Of a DNA stretch of 53,775 nt, positions 15,903 through 25,088 are shown piece after piece. The position numbers and the translations under genes are program-made. The stretch spans positions 1 through 53,775 of the forward strand of contig JAVBNN010000001.1 of NCBI GenBank assembly GCA_031551525.1, in the 5' to 3' direction. Origin of the DNA: JAVBNN01 sp031551525 (GTDB taxonomy: Bacteria; Bacillota; Negativicutes; Acidaminococcales; JAISLQ01). Under the pieces are notes generated by a model. The model saw nothing but the letters and a program-made list of their open reading frames with translations, was not told where the DNA came from and ran no database searches. Positions within the stretch are counted from its first letter, which is position 1, and the number at the start of each line of letters is the position of its first letter.

Positions 15903-17630
15903 TTAACTCCGGCAGGTTGCCGTCCACCCTCCCTCGCCTGTTATTTCCAGGCGGCATGAATGGTATGCTCCAAGTGTGCTGCGATGCCCTACGCTCACCA
16001 AAGTAGTGGTGGGCAGTTCTTTTTTCAAAAGGCTATACATGGCGTTTTCCAGTTCTTCGTCCATAGCGGAAGTTGCTTCATCTAAAAACAGCCAGCCTGG
16101 TTTATGGAGGAGCACCCTGGCAAAGGCCACTCTCTGCTGTTCGCCCAGGGAGAGTATATTAGACCAATCTTCTTCTTCATCGAGATGCCCGACCAATCCA
16201 TCTAACTGGCACAGGCTAAGGGCACGCTTTATTTCTGCGTCGTCGGTTTCGATCAGTCCCGGGTAAGTCAGCGCTTCACGCAGGTTACCGAGTGGCAAAT
16301 AGGACCGCTGGGGCAAAAACATCCTCGTTTTATCGGCCGGATAGGTTATCTCTCCTTCGGCATACGGCCATAGTCCGGCCAAAGTACGCAGAAGGGTGCT
16401 CTTGCCAGCGCCGCTCCTGCCTTTTACCAGCCAGGAAGAACCGGGGGAAAAGTCAACATTCATATTTTCCAGAAGTGCCGTATTTTGAGGCAGTTTCACG
16501 GTCAGGCCACGGGTAATAAGACTATCACCCGTTTCTTTTTCCCGCAGGTGGTCTTTTTGTTCACTTTCGTCCGCCACCCGCTCCATATGCTGGGAAAAGG
16601 TGGTCAGACGGGCTACCACGGCCCGCCATCCTGCGATCTGCACATACATGTCGACGAAAAAAGACAGAGCGTCCTGTACCCGGCCAAAGGCCGACGATAT
16701 CTGCATAAGTCCGCCCAAGTTGATTTGTTTGCTCAAATAGCGCGGTACGGCAAGCGCCAAAGGCACAATGACCGATATCTGCGAATAACCGGCGGTGAGT
16801 GCCACCACCTGTTTTTGGCGGCGGATGATCTTCCAGAGGTTGTCTATGACACTTCCAAACCACTTTCTAAAAGCTTTTCCTTCAAATTCTTCACCTTTGT
16901 AGAAGGCTACGTTTTCGCTGTTTTCACGCAGCCTAACCATACTGAAACGAAAGTCGGCCTCAAATCGCTGCTGGTCAAAGTTTAGTTTGACCAGCGGCCA
17001 ACCTACCCGGTCGGTCAGCCAGGTTCCTATCAGAGCGTAGATGATGGTTACCCATACCATATAACCAGGTATGCTGATATCGACGCCGATGAACGGCTTT
17101 AAGTCAAGTGGTCCGGAGAGCCCCCAGAGTATGCCTACAAAGGAAATAAACAACACTACGTTTTTTATCAGACCCAGCACCAGGCTGAGGGTAGTGCTGA
17201 CAAACTGGTTTATGTCTTCGCTGATACGCTGGTCGGGGTTGTCTGTTTCTTTCTCGAACAGTTGCAGGAGGTAGTAGGTGCGCCCGTCTAGCCACTTGTC
17301 AAGATATTGTCTGGTCATCCAGATACGCCAGCGCATTTGGAGTATCTGCTGGAGGTAATAGGAATACACCACTATCACGATGTAGGCGCCGGCGATCATG
17401 CAAAACTGCCAAATACCGCTCATCACCGCCTCACTGCTATAATCCTGTAGGGCGCTGTAAAAGGCATTGTACCACTTGTTGAGCAGCACCAGCATATATA
17501 CCTGCCCCAGGCTGAGAGCTATTATGACCACCAGCATGATGCGCGCCCAGCGTTTTTCTTCCGAGTACCAGTAGCTGCGGGTGAGTTGCCAGAGGTCGCG
17601 CAAAAAGTTTTTATCAAGTATTTTATCCAC
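15903..17630 (-). CDS. SbmA/BacA-type ABC transporter, fused permease-ATPase (YddA-like)
   Basis: A 575-residue half-transporter. Its N-terminal membrane domain (about residues 1-340) resembles the SbmA/BacA fold, with conserved WRIWMTRQYLDKWLDGRTYY and NPDQRISEDI. The C-terminal ATPase domain has Walker A GRSGAGKST, signature LSLGEQQR, Walker B WLFLDEATSAMD and the switch histidine in SVGHR. Relatives import or export peptides, vitamin B12 derivatives or very-long-chain acyl compounds, so the substrate is open. An upstream TTG is in frame but overlaps GGGAG, so the GTG at 17628-17630 is preferred. It is monocistronic. Confidence 0.88.
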   Translation of the reverse strand: MDKILDKNFLRDLWQLTRSYWYSEEKRWARIMLVVIIALSLGQVYMLVLLNKWYNAFYSALQDYSSEAVMSGIWQFCMIAGAYIVIVVYSYYLQQILQMRWRIWMTRQYLDKWLDGRTYYLLQLFEKETDNPDQRISEDINQFVSTTLSLVLGLIKNVVLFISFVGILWGLSGPLDLKPFIGVDISIPGYMVWVTIIYALIGTWLTDRVGWPLVKLNFDQQRFEADFRFSMVRLRENSENVAFYKGEEFEGKAFRKWFGSVIDNLWKIIRRQKQVVALTAGYSQISVIVPLALAVPRYLSKQINLGGLMQISSAFGRVQDALSFFVDMYVQIAGWRAVVARLTTFSQHMERVADESEQKDHLREKETGDSLITRGLTVKLPQNTALLENMNVDFSPGSSWLVKGRSGAGKSTLLRTLAGLWPYAEGEITYPADKTRMFLPQRSYLPLGNLREALTYPGLIETDDAEIKRALSLCQLDGLVGHLDEEEDWSNILSLGEQQRVAFARVLLHKPGWLFLDEATSAMDEELENAMYSLLKKELPTTTLVSVGHRSTLGAYHSCRLEITGEGGWTATCRS

Positions 17631-17711
17631 AGATATTACTCCCAAATGAATTTTTAAAACTAAATCTTATTCGTTATTTATTCACTGTTTTTTTAAAAAA
17701 CCCTTTAGTTA

Positions 17712-17744
17712 AAAAAGAAAAAGCGCAAGAAAATCTTGCGCTTT
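17712..17744 (-). terminator. Terminator of the RND pump operon
   Basis: An 11-bp stem AAAGCGCAAGA/TCTTGCGCTTT (17720-17730 with 17734-17744) is followed on the minus strand by a T-rich tract. It lies 17 bp after the stop of the RND gene. Confidence 0.8.
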
Positions 17745-17760
17745 AAAATTTCATACAGCT

Positions 17761-20700
17761 TTATTTTTCGTCTTCTTCCTTGCTTTTAAACCGTTCGCTA
17801 AGTTTTTCGATGGTCACAAAGAGGGTCGGTATGATGAATATGCCAAGGAAGGTGGCGGCCGTCATGCCGCCAACCACGGCTGTACCCATCGCGTTACGCG
17901 CGCCGGCGCCGGCGCCGGAGGCTATGGCGAGCGGCAAACAGCCGATAATGAAGGCAAAGGAGGTCATGAGTATAGGACGAAGGCGCAGCTTAGCCGCAGC
18001 AATAGCCGCTTCCACGACCGGCATGCCGTTATCGAGGTTCAGCTTGGCAAATTCTACTATCAGTATGGCGTTTTTAGCCGCCAAACCTATCAGCATAACC
18101 AGACCTATCTGCATGTAGACGTTATTTTCAAGCCCCACAAAATACTGCAATCCCGCCGCGCCCATAACGGCGGTGGGAACAGACAGGAGAACCGCGAAAG
18201 GTATACTCCAGCTCTCGTAAAGTGCCGCCAGGCAAAGGAAGGAGAAGAGTATGGCAAACCCGAACACCATGGCGCTGCGTCCGCCAGAGGCTTTTTCGTC
18301 CCGGCTCTGCCCGTACCATTCATAGCTGTATGTGTTGGGCAGCACCTGAGACGACACTGTTTCCAAAGCCGCCATGGCCTGGCCTGTACTATATCCCTCG
18401 GCCGGGTTGCCGCCTATTTGAAAGGACCTGAGGCCATTATATCTTTTTATGCTCGATACTACCATGGTGCTATCTGCTTTAGCCAAAGTATTGAGCGGTA
18501 CCATAGAACCCGTATTGCTGCGTACGAAAAAGAAGCGCAAAGCATCAACATTAGCCCTGAATTGCGGCTCGGCCTGCATGACGACTTTCCAGGTACGGCC
18601 AAACAGGTTGAAGTCATTGACTTGCTGCCCGCCGAGAAAGGTCTGCAAAGCGCTAAATACGTCGTTCACCGGTACACCGAGCGCAGACGCTTTGTCGCGG
18701 TCTACGTCGAACTTGTAGCCCGGGGTGTTGACACTGAAGGTAGTAAATATGGAACCTACTTCCGGGCGCTTTTGCGCTTCTGCGAGGAATTGTTTCGACA
18801 GTTCGGACATCTCGTCGATCGTGCCGCCGCCGCGATCGAGCAACGCCAGACTAAGCGCGCCTGTACTGCTGGCGCCCGGGAGCACCGGAGCGTTAAAGGC
18901 CATAAATACAGCCTCCGGCTCATGCATGGACAGGCCCATGACTTGTTGGATGATGCTTTGTACCTGGAGTTCTTTGGTCTTTCTTTCCTCCCATGGTTTT
19001 AAGCCGCAAATGACTATGCCGCAGTTGGGTTTTGACGCGGATGTCAGTATGTCGTAGCCGCTGACGATTATGACGTCTTCGACGCCGGGTATCTTGGCGA
19101 CCTTGGCGCCGAAGTTGGCGCCGACTGCACGAGTGCGTTCAAGTGAGGCGGCTTCCGGCAGTATCATAGCCGTCATGAAATAACCCTGGTCTTCGTCCGG
19201 AACAAAAGAGGACGGCAGTAACTCCATAAAGGTAAGGGCCAGGATCATTATCGCCAGTAGTCCGCATAATGTTATTTTAGCGTGGTTTATACATTTTTCG
19301 GCGTAACGGCCATAACTTTCGGTGGTTTTTTCAAACCATATGTTAAATTTAATAAAAAATCTGGTCAAAATACCGTCTTTTTTCTCACGTTCCCCTTTTA
19401 GCAAGAGACTGCATAATACAGGGGTAAGGGTGAGCGCTACAAAGGCCGATAGCGCCATGGATATGGATATAGTCAGAGCGAACTGTTGGTAGAGAACGCC
19501 TACCGTGCCGCCAAAGAAGGCTACCGGAATAAACACCGAAGCCAAAACAAAGGCTATAGCGACAACCGGCCCGGAAACTTCCCTCATCGCCCGGTAAGTG
19601 GCTTCGCGCGGACTAAGTCCGGTGTGCTCAATATGGTGTTCGACCGCTTCCACTACGACTATGGCGTCGTCAACGACGAGGCCGATAGCTAGTACCATGG
19701 CAAATAGCGTCAGGGTGTTTATACTGAAACCCAAGAGAACAAAAGCGGCGAAAGTGCCTATCAATGATACCGGCACTGCCAGCATGGGTATGACGGTCGC
19801 CCGCCAGTTCTGCAAAAAGATGAAAACGACTATGAGAACGAGGATGAGCGCTTCGACAAATGTGTGTATGACTTCTTTCAGTGATTCACGGATAAATCTG
19901 GTGTTATCCGAAACTACTTTATAAACCACGCCCGGCGGGAATTTTTTAGATGATTCTTCTAAAAGGGCGTTTACTTTGCCGATGGTATCCATGGCGTTGG
20001 CGTCGGTGGTCAGGCTTATGGCAAAAACCACGCTGTCGTGCCCGTTGGTGTCGCTCAAAAAGTAGTAGTCTTTGGCGCTCAGTTCCACCCTCGCCACGTC
20101 TTTTACTCTAAGATAAGAGCCATCCTTATTGGCGCGCACGATGATGTTTTCAAATTCCTGAGGGCTAACAAGCCGGCCTTTGACCTGCGCCGAATACTGG
20201 AACTGCTGGCCGGGCGCCGATGGATACTGGCCGATGATACCGGCCGGAGCCTGGACGTTTTGCGCCATGACGGCGTTGGCTACGTCTGTGCTGGTAACGC
20301 CCACCTGGGCCATTTTATCCGGTTGCAGCCAGATACGCATACCGAATTCCGAGCCGTATTCCTGTACGCCGCCAATGCCGTTGATGCGCTTTATATCATC
20401 TATTATATTAATGCTGGCGTAGTTTTTTAAAAACAGGCTGTCATATTCGTCGGTCGGTGAATAAAGAGAAAAATACATCGCCGTATCGGCAGATTCCTTG
20501 GTTGTGGTAACACCGGCTGACAGCACTTCCGACGGTAAAAGCGAGTTGGCCTGGGCCACCCGGTTTTGCACCTGTACAGACATCATGTCGGCGTCGCGGT
20601 CTAGTTCAAAAGTTACGTCAAGAGTATAGTTGCCCGAGTTGTCCGAGGTAGACTGCATATCCTGCATACCCTCGACACCATTGACCTGAGGTTCAATAGA

Positions 20701-20889
20701 CTGCGCCACAGACTGCTCCACTACTTCGGCGTTAGCGCCTATGTAGAAACCGCTCACCACTACGCGTGGCGCGGTTATTTGCGGATACTGGGCAATAGGT
20801 AGTATCGCGACGGAAACAAGGCCGCCAATGACTATGAATAGTGATAAAACGATGGCAAAAACCGGTCTGTCAATAAAAAATCTTGCCAT
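17761..20889 (-). CDS. RND multidrug efflux transporter, AcrB/MexB-like (HAE1 family)
   Basis: A 1042-residue inner-membrane proton/drug antiporter with 12 expected membrane helices and two large periplasmic loops. It starts MARFFIDRPVFAIVLSLFIV, the typical HAE1 N-terminus. The proton-relay aspartates are in GLVVDDAIVVVEAVEHH, and the helix-10 lysine is in GLAAKNAILIVEFA. The periplasmic head shows GIGGVQEYGSEFGMRIWLQP. The adaptor gene lies 15 bp upstream in the same operon. No outer-membrane channel or repressor gene adjoins, so a TolC-like partner must be encoded elsewhere. Confidence 0.96.
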   Translation of the reverse strand: MARFFIDRPVFAIVLSLFIVIGGLVSVAILPIAQYPQITAPRVVVSGFYIGANAEVVEQSVAQSIEPQVNGVEGMQDMQSTSDNSGNYTLDVTFELDRDADMMSVQVQNRVAQANSLLPSEVLSAGVTTTKESADTAMYFSLYSPTDEYDSLFLKNYASINIIDDIKRINGIGGVQEYGSEFGMRIWLQPDKMAQVGVTSTDVANAVMAQNVQAPAGIIGQYPSAPGQQFQYSAQVKGRLVSPQEFENIIVRANKDGSYLRVKDVARVELSAKDYYFLSDTNGHDSVVFAISLTTDANAMDTIGKVNALLEESSKKFPPGVVYKVVSDNTRFIRESLKEVIHTFVEALILVLIVVFIFLQNWRATVIPMLAVPVSLIGTFAAFVLLGFSINTLTLFAMVLAIGLVVDDAIVVVEAVEHHIEHTGLSPREATYRAMREVSGPVVAIAFVLASVFIPVAFFGGTVGVLYQQFALTISISMALSAFVALTLTPVLCSLLLKGEREKKDGILTRFFIKFNIWFEKTTESYGRYAEKCINHAKITLCGLLAIMILALTFMELLPSSFVPDEDQGYFMTAMILPEAASLERTRAVGANFGAKVAKIPGVEDVIIVSGYDILTSASKPNCGIVICGLKPWEERKTKELQVQSIIQQVMGLSMHEPEAVFMAFNAPVLPGASSTGALSLALLDRGGGTIDEMSELSKQFLAEAQKRPEVGSIFTTFSVNTPGYKFDVDRDKASALGVPVNDVFSALQTFLGGQQVNDFNLFGRTWKVVMQAEPQFRANVDALRFFFVRSNTGSMVPLNTLAKADSTMVVSSIKRYNGLRSFQIGGNPAEGYSTGQAMAALETVSSQVLPNTYSYEWYGQSRDEKASGGRSAMVFGFAILFSFLCLAALYESWSIPFAVLLSVPTAVMGAAGLQYFVGLENNVYMQIGLVMLIGLAAKNAILIVEFAKLNLDNGMPVVEAAIAAAKLRLRPILMTSFAFIIGCLPLAIASGAGAGARNAMGTAVVGGMTAATFLGIFIIPTLFVTIEKLSERFKSKEEDEK

Positions 20890-20904
20890 GATCGGCCTCC
20901 TGTA

Positions 20905-22119
20905 TTATTTCTTAGCGTCTTCCGGTTTTTTGTCTGCTGTCGCCGCAACTTTAGGCTGTACCTGCAGATCAGCCATGGTTATGGTCTCTACTTTTACCGG
21001 TGTTCCTTGCGGTGTTTTCTGAAATCCTTCCACTATGACAGTGTCGCCTGACTCAAGGCCGCTTTCTACCAGCCACAGTTCGTTGCCGATGCGCGGTCCC
21101 ATTTTTACCGGTTTCATTAAGGATTTGCTGTCTTTATCCACTACAAAGATAAATGTTTTATCGAGCATTTCCATTACCGCCCTTTGCGGTACCAACAGGG
21201 CATTTTGGCGCACTTCACCAGCCAGTTGCACACGGGAGAACATCCCGGGGACGAGTATTCCGTCCGGGTTTTCGACCAAAGCCTTTATGGTGAGGGTACC
21301 GGTCTCCTTGGCAAGGCCCCGGTCTACCTGTTCGATTTTACCAGGATTCGGGTATTTGCTGCCATCGCTCAAAATCATGTCTACTTCGGGAAAACCGCTC
21401 AACAAAGGACCCGTAGCACGTTTTCTAGCCATTTCCGCAAACTTCAGATAGTCGCTTTCACTTATGCTGAACCGCACCCGGACAGGGTTGATGCTCGATA
21501 CGGTCGCCATGACGGTCTGCCCGGCCACCACGTAGCTGCCTGTACTGAGGACATTAGTGTCTATCCGGCCGTTGACCGGCGATAAGATGATCGTTTCACT
21601 GACATCTACTTCAGCCTGCTCCAGACGGGCTTTTATAGCGTCGAGCTGTGCTGCGGTCTGTTTTTCCTCCGCGACGGTATTATCCAGTATCTGTTGGGCT
21701 ATAGCGTTTTGCGCATACAGTTGTGTGTATCTTTCCACGTCGCGCTGCACACGGGCTAAAGCAGCTTCCGTGCCGGCCACCTGGGAACGGTAATCAAGCA
21801 CTGATGCTTTATACTGACGCTGGTCTATTACAAACAGCGTTTGCCCCATGTTCACTGTAGTACCGCCCTGTATGTATTTCTCAACGATCATGCCGGAAAC
21901 CTTGGACCGCAGCTCTACTTCGTCGCGAGCTTCTACTTCGCCGACAAATTCATAGATTATCGGTGTGTTTTTTTGAATGACCGTCATACCTTTTACAGGC
22001 ACCGCCTGAGGAGCCTGTGCCTGTTTCTTGCCACAACCACCAACCGCGCCCGCCAGTGCCGCCAAAAGCGCCACAATGATCAATAAACGGCCTGTGACCC
22101 CCATTGTATTTTTACTCAT
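20905..22119 (-). CDS. RND efflux periplasmic adaptor, AcrA-like lipoprotein
   Basis: A 404-residue membrane fusion protein. Its signal peptide ends in a lipobox-like AVGGC (Cys at about residue 29), so it should be lipid-anchored. It then shows the barrel/lipoyl halves around VEARDEVELRSKVSGMIVEK and ILSPVNGRIDTNVLSTGSYV, flanking a coiled-coil hairpin (about residues 110-175). The C-terminal tail is charged. It bridges the RND pump and an outer-membrane channel. The ATG follows GGGAGG. The upstream region contains AT-rich inverted repeats (about 22190-22225), but no regulator gene is adjacent. Confidence 0.94.
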   Translation of the reverse strand: MSKNTMGVTGRLLIIVALLAALAGAVGGCGKKQAQAPQAVPVKGMTVIQKNTPIIYEFVGEVEARDEVELRSKVSGMIVEKYIQGGTTVNMGQTLFVIDQRQYKASVLDYRSQVAGTEAALARVQRDVERYTQLYAQNAIAQQILDNTVAEEKQTAAQLDAIKARLEQAEVDVSETIILSPVNGRIDTNVLSTGSYVVAGQTVMATVSSINPVRVRFSISESDYLKFAEMARKRATGPLLSGFPEVDMILSDGSKYPNPGKIEQVDRGLAKETGTLTIKALVENPDGILVPGMFSRVQLAGEVRQNALLVPQRAVMEMLDKTFIFVVDKDSKSLMKPVKMGPRIGNELWLVESGLESGDTVIVEGFQKTPQGTPVKVETITMADLQVQPKVAATADKKPEDAKK

Positions 22120-22366
22120 ATAAAAATCCTCCCGCGATTAGTATGTGTATCACTATAAAAATTTTACCGGGAAAGCATGTTGTCCACGAAAAAGGTATGA
22201 TATTATATTAACAATAATATTTTTCTAGAGTGCAGTCAAGTTTATTTGCATATTATCTGTTTATTTAAGTAAAAACATTTATTCATCTTTGTTTTAAAGT
22301 AAAGGAATCGGCTGATTAATGTCGAATAAGCTTGTTAAATTATCTTTACAGGGAGTGATATCAACC

Positions 22367-23404
22367 GTGAAAAATTTTTCCCTCATTCTGATTGCCTTTT
22401 GCCTGACGATCGTGGCGGCAGGCTGCGGCGGAGGTAAAGACACCGCCCCGACCAAACCTCTGGAAACTAAAAAGCTGTCCATCGGCATGCTGCGCCTGAC
22501 TAGTTCCGCACCATTGTTCATCGGCATTGAAAAAGGCTTTTTTAAAGAACAGGCCATAGATCTTGATGTACAGTGGTTTGACGCCGCCCAGCCGATCGCG
22601 GTGGCTACCGCATCCAATAAAGTGGATGTCGGCGCCACCGGTATAACAGCCGGCCTGTTTAATATGGCAGCCAGTGGGCAAAAACTGTCGATAGTGGCTG
22701 ACAAGGGGCGTGAAGAAAAAGGTTATTCCTCTTCCGCAATAGTCGTAAACAAATCAGCTTGGGGCGCGGGCGTGAATTCCATCGAAAAGCTCAAGGGCAA
22801 GAAGATCGGCATCACCCAGACTGGCTCTACTTTTCACTATATGATGGGGCGCGTTCTTGAGAAAAAGGGCCTGTCGCTGACCGATGTGGAGATCGTGCCG
22901 CTCGGTAAGCTGGGATCTATCATGGCGAGCCTAGAGAGTGGGCAGATAGACGCGGCCATACTCAACGAGCCAAATATTACCAAAGCAGAAAAAGCCGGCT
23001 ATGGCAAACAGCTCACCCAGATAGGCGATATCATAGAATACCAGACTTCGGGCATCTTCTACTCCCCCGCTCTTAACAAAAACGACGATCTCGGGCTGCG
23101 CTTTATGAGGGCCTATGTAAAATCCTGTAATTACTATTACGACGCAGTATTGGTGAAAAAAGACGGCAAACCTGTACCTGGCAAAAATTTTGATGAAGTG
23201 GTAGGTATAATCTCCCAATATACCAAGATGTCAACCGAAGACACCAAACTGGGCCTTCCGTATATTGACCGGGACGGCAAGCTCCTCGCGAGCGATATCC
23301 CCACCCAGATAAACTGGTATACCAAAAATAAGATGATCGAAAAACCGCTTGAGGCAAAGGATGTAGTAAACACCTCATTTACAGAAAAAGCTTTGAAAAA
23401 ATAA
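22367..23404 (+). CDS. ABC transporter substrate-binding lipoprotein (SsuA/TauA/NMT1-like)
   Basis: A 345-residue extracytoplasmic binding protein. The signal peptide MKNFSLILIAFCLTIVAAGC ends in a lipobox. The mature protein contains LTSSAPLFIGIEKGFFKEQAI and VGATGITAGLFN, typical of the NMT1/SsuA cluster that binds sulfonates, nitrate, thiamine precursors or aromatic acids. The ligand is not determined. The start is uncertain: an ATG at 22319 would add 16 residues, but the GTG at 22367 gives a textbook lipoprotein signal with GGGAG upstream. It is the first gene of a three-gene importer operon, with a terminator right after it. Confidence 0.88.
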   Translation: MKNFSLILIAFCLTIVAAGCGGGKDTAPTKPLETKKLSIGMLRLTSSAPLFIGIEKGFFKEQAIDLDVQWFDAAQPIAVATASNKVDVGATGITAGLFNMAASGQKLSIVADKGREEKGYSSSAIVVNKSAWGAGVNSIEKLKGKKIGITQTGSTFHYMMGRVLEKKGLSLTDVEIVPLGKLGSIMASLESGQIDAAILNEPNITKAEKAGYGKQLTQIGDIIEYQTSGIFYSPALNKNDDLGLRFMRAYVKSCNYYYDAVLVKKDGKPVPGKNFDEVVGIISQYTKMSTEDTKLGLPYIDRDGKLLASDIPTQINWYTKNKMIEKPLEAKDVVNTSFTEKALKK

Positions 23405-23430
23405 ATTTTTGTTTTATAATTTTATTTATA

Positions 23431-23464
23431 AAATCCTCTGGATTTGCTATTCAGAGGATTTTTG
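23431..23464 (+). terminator. Intra-operon terminator after the binding-protein gene
   Basis: A 10-bp stem AAATCCTCTG/CAGAGGATTT has an 11-nt loop and is followed by TT and then G. The next gene starts 28 bp later without an obvious new promoter. Partial read-through would yield more binding protein than membrane components, as is common in such operons. Confidence 0.65.
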
Positions 23465-23491
23465 ATTTAGTGTTTCAAGAAGGATGGTCAT

Positions 23492-24277
23492 ATGCGGGTA
23501 GTAATCGAAAATGTGCACAAAGAATATATGAACAGCCACGGTAAGAAATTGTCAGCTCTCTCGGACGTCTCCCTGACGATACACGAGGAGGAGTTTGTCG
23601 TTTTGGTCGGTCCGAGCGGCTGCGGCAAGTCTACCCTGCTTAATATGGTGGGCGGCCTTCTTAGCCCTTCGTCCGGCGATATATATTTTGAAGGGCTTCC
23701 GCCCGGGCACGATCCTCTGGTGGGAATGGTTTTCCAGGAGATCGGCCTCTTTCCCTGGCGTTCGGTATACCAGAACATCGCTTTTGGCCTCGAGGAACTA
23801 AACGTCTCTGCCGATGAAAAAAACCGGCTCATCGCTTACTACACGGAACTAGTCGGACTTAACGGGTTTGAAAAAGCTTTCCCCAGTCAACTATCGGGCG
23901 GCATGCGCCAGCGGGTCGGTATAGCGCGCGCACTGGCTATACAGCCAGACCTTTTGTTGATGGATGAACCGTTTTCAGCTCTCGATGCGCAGACCCGTAC
24001 CATCATGCAGGATGAACTGCTGTCTATTTGGGAAAAAACCAAGCTCAGCACGCTTTATGTGACACACAATATTGCCGAAGCCGTACATCTGGCCGACCGG
24101 GTGGTCGTGCTGTCCCGCCGCCCCGGCCGGATAAAGAGCATCCTTTCCATCGAACTGCCGCGCAAGGAGCGCAACCAGCCGCAAAACGCCGCCCGGTTCA
24201 ACGCTTATGTAGACGAAATATGGGAAAATATTAAAAGCGATGCTTTGGACGCGTTGATGGAGGTGGAAGATGAATGA
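23492..24277 (+). CDS. ABC transporter ATP-binding protein (SsuB/TauB-like)
   Basis: A 261-residue importer ATPase with Walker A GPSGCGKST (about residues 37-45), Q-loop MVFQEIGLFPW, signature LSGGMRQRVGIARAL, Walker B LLLMDEPFSALD and the H-loop in VTHNIAEA. It matches the nitrate/sulfonate/taurine subfamily. It overlaps the permease gene by 8 bp, indicating tight coupling. Confidence 0.93.
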   Translation: MRVVIENVHKEYMNSHGKKLSALSDVSLTIHEEEFVVLVGPSGCGKSTLLNMVGGLLSPSSGDIYFEGLPPGHDPLVGMVFQEIGLFPWRSVYQNIAFGLEELNVSADEKNRLIAYYTELVGLNGFEKAFPSQLSGGMRQRVGIARALAIQPDLLLMDEPFSALDAQTRTIMQDELLSIWEKTKLSTLYVTHNIAEAVHLADRVVVLSRRPGRIKSILSIELPRKERNQPQNAARFNAYVDEIWENIKSDALDALMEVEDE

Positions 24278-25058
24278 TCGAAAACCGATAACAAACCGTC
24301 TGGCCGCGCTCGAGAAGTCTTATCCGTCTTGGCTGTCGCCGCTGTCGCTTTTGGGAGTACTTTTGCTATGGGAGCTTATCGGCAGAACGGGCATAGTGTC
24401 GGAGCTGTTTTTGCCCGCTCCGTCGAGTATCCTCGTTGAGGGACTCGAAATGCTCAAAAGCGGCGAAATCTTTGCCAATTTTTCCGCCAGTTTTTACCGG
24501 ATCGCCCTCGGGTTTATCATTGGCTGTTCGGCCGGGATAGTGCTCGGCCTCCTGACCGGCATGTCCAAACTGGCCGACAGTATAGGAACACCTATCATAT
24601 TCGCCCTCTACCCAATACCAAAGATCGCCCTTTTGCCGCTCATCATACTCTGGCTGGGCATCGGGGAGTTGTCTAAAGTGACGGTGATCAGCCTGGGGGT
24701 GTTTTTCCCTGTAGTGATAAATACCTATTCCGGAGTGAAAAACATCGACCCGTTGTTTATAAAGGTCGCAGTCAGTTTTCAGGCCAGCCGGCTCAGCCTG
24801 ATCAGAAAGGTGATACTGCCCGGCGCGCTGCCGGTCATCTTTGCCGGGCTCAAGCTGGCCGCCGGCACTTCGCTCCTCATGCTGGTAGCCGCCGAGATGA
24901 TCGCCGCCCGTGAAGGTATCGGCGCGATGATCCTGCACTACGGCGATTTGATGATGACGACCAAACTGATGGTAGGTGTGATAATACTCTCTCTGCTCGG
25001 TGTTATTTTTACAAACTCCCTGCAATTGCTGGAAAAAAAGATCATACCTTGGAAATGA
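24270..25058 (+). CDS. ABC transporter permease (SsuC/TauC-like)
   Basis: A 262-residue inner-membrane protein with about six helices. The binding-protein-dependent permease EAA-like loop lies in FQASRLSLIRKVILPGALP (around residues 170-190). The N-terminus is cytoplasmic and hydrophilic. It forms the channel with the preceding ATPase and lipoprotein. A terminator directly follows the stop codon. Confidence 0.93.
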   Translation: MNDRKPITNRLAALEKSYPSWLSPLSLLGVLLLWELIGRTGIVSELFLPAPSSILVEGLEMLKSGEIFANFSASFYRIALGFIIGCSAGIVLGLLTGMSKLADSIGTPIIFALYPIPKIALLPLIILWLGIGELSKVTVISLGVFFPVVINTYSGVKNIDPLFIKVAVSFQASRLSLIRKVILPGALPVIFAGLKLAAGTSLLMLVAAEMIAAREGIGAMILHYGDLMMTTKLMVGVIILSLLGVIFTNSLQLLEKKIIPWK

Positions 25059-25087
25059 AAAAGACGGCTGGGAAAGCCGTCTTTTGG
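25059..25087 (+). terminator. Terminator of the ABC importer operon
   Basis: An 11-bp stem AAAAGACGGCT/AGCCGTCTTTT with a 5-nt loop begins at the stop codon. It may also act on the convergent metalloprotease-family gene at 25089. Confidence 0.8.
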
Positions 25088-25088
25088 T

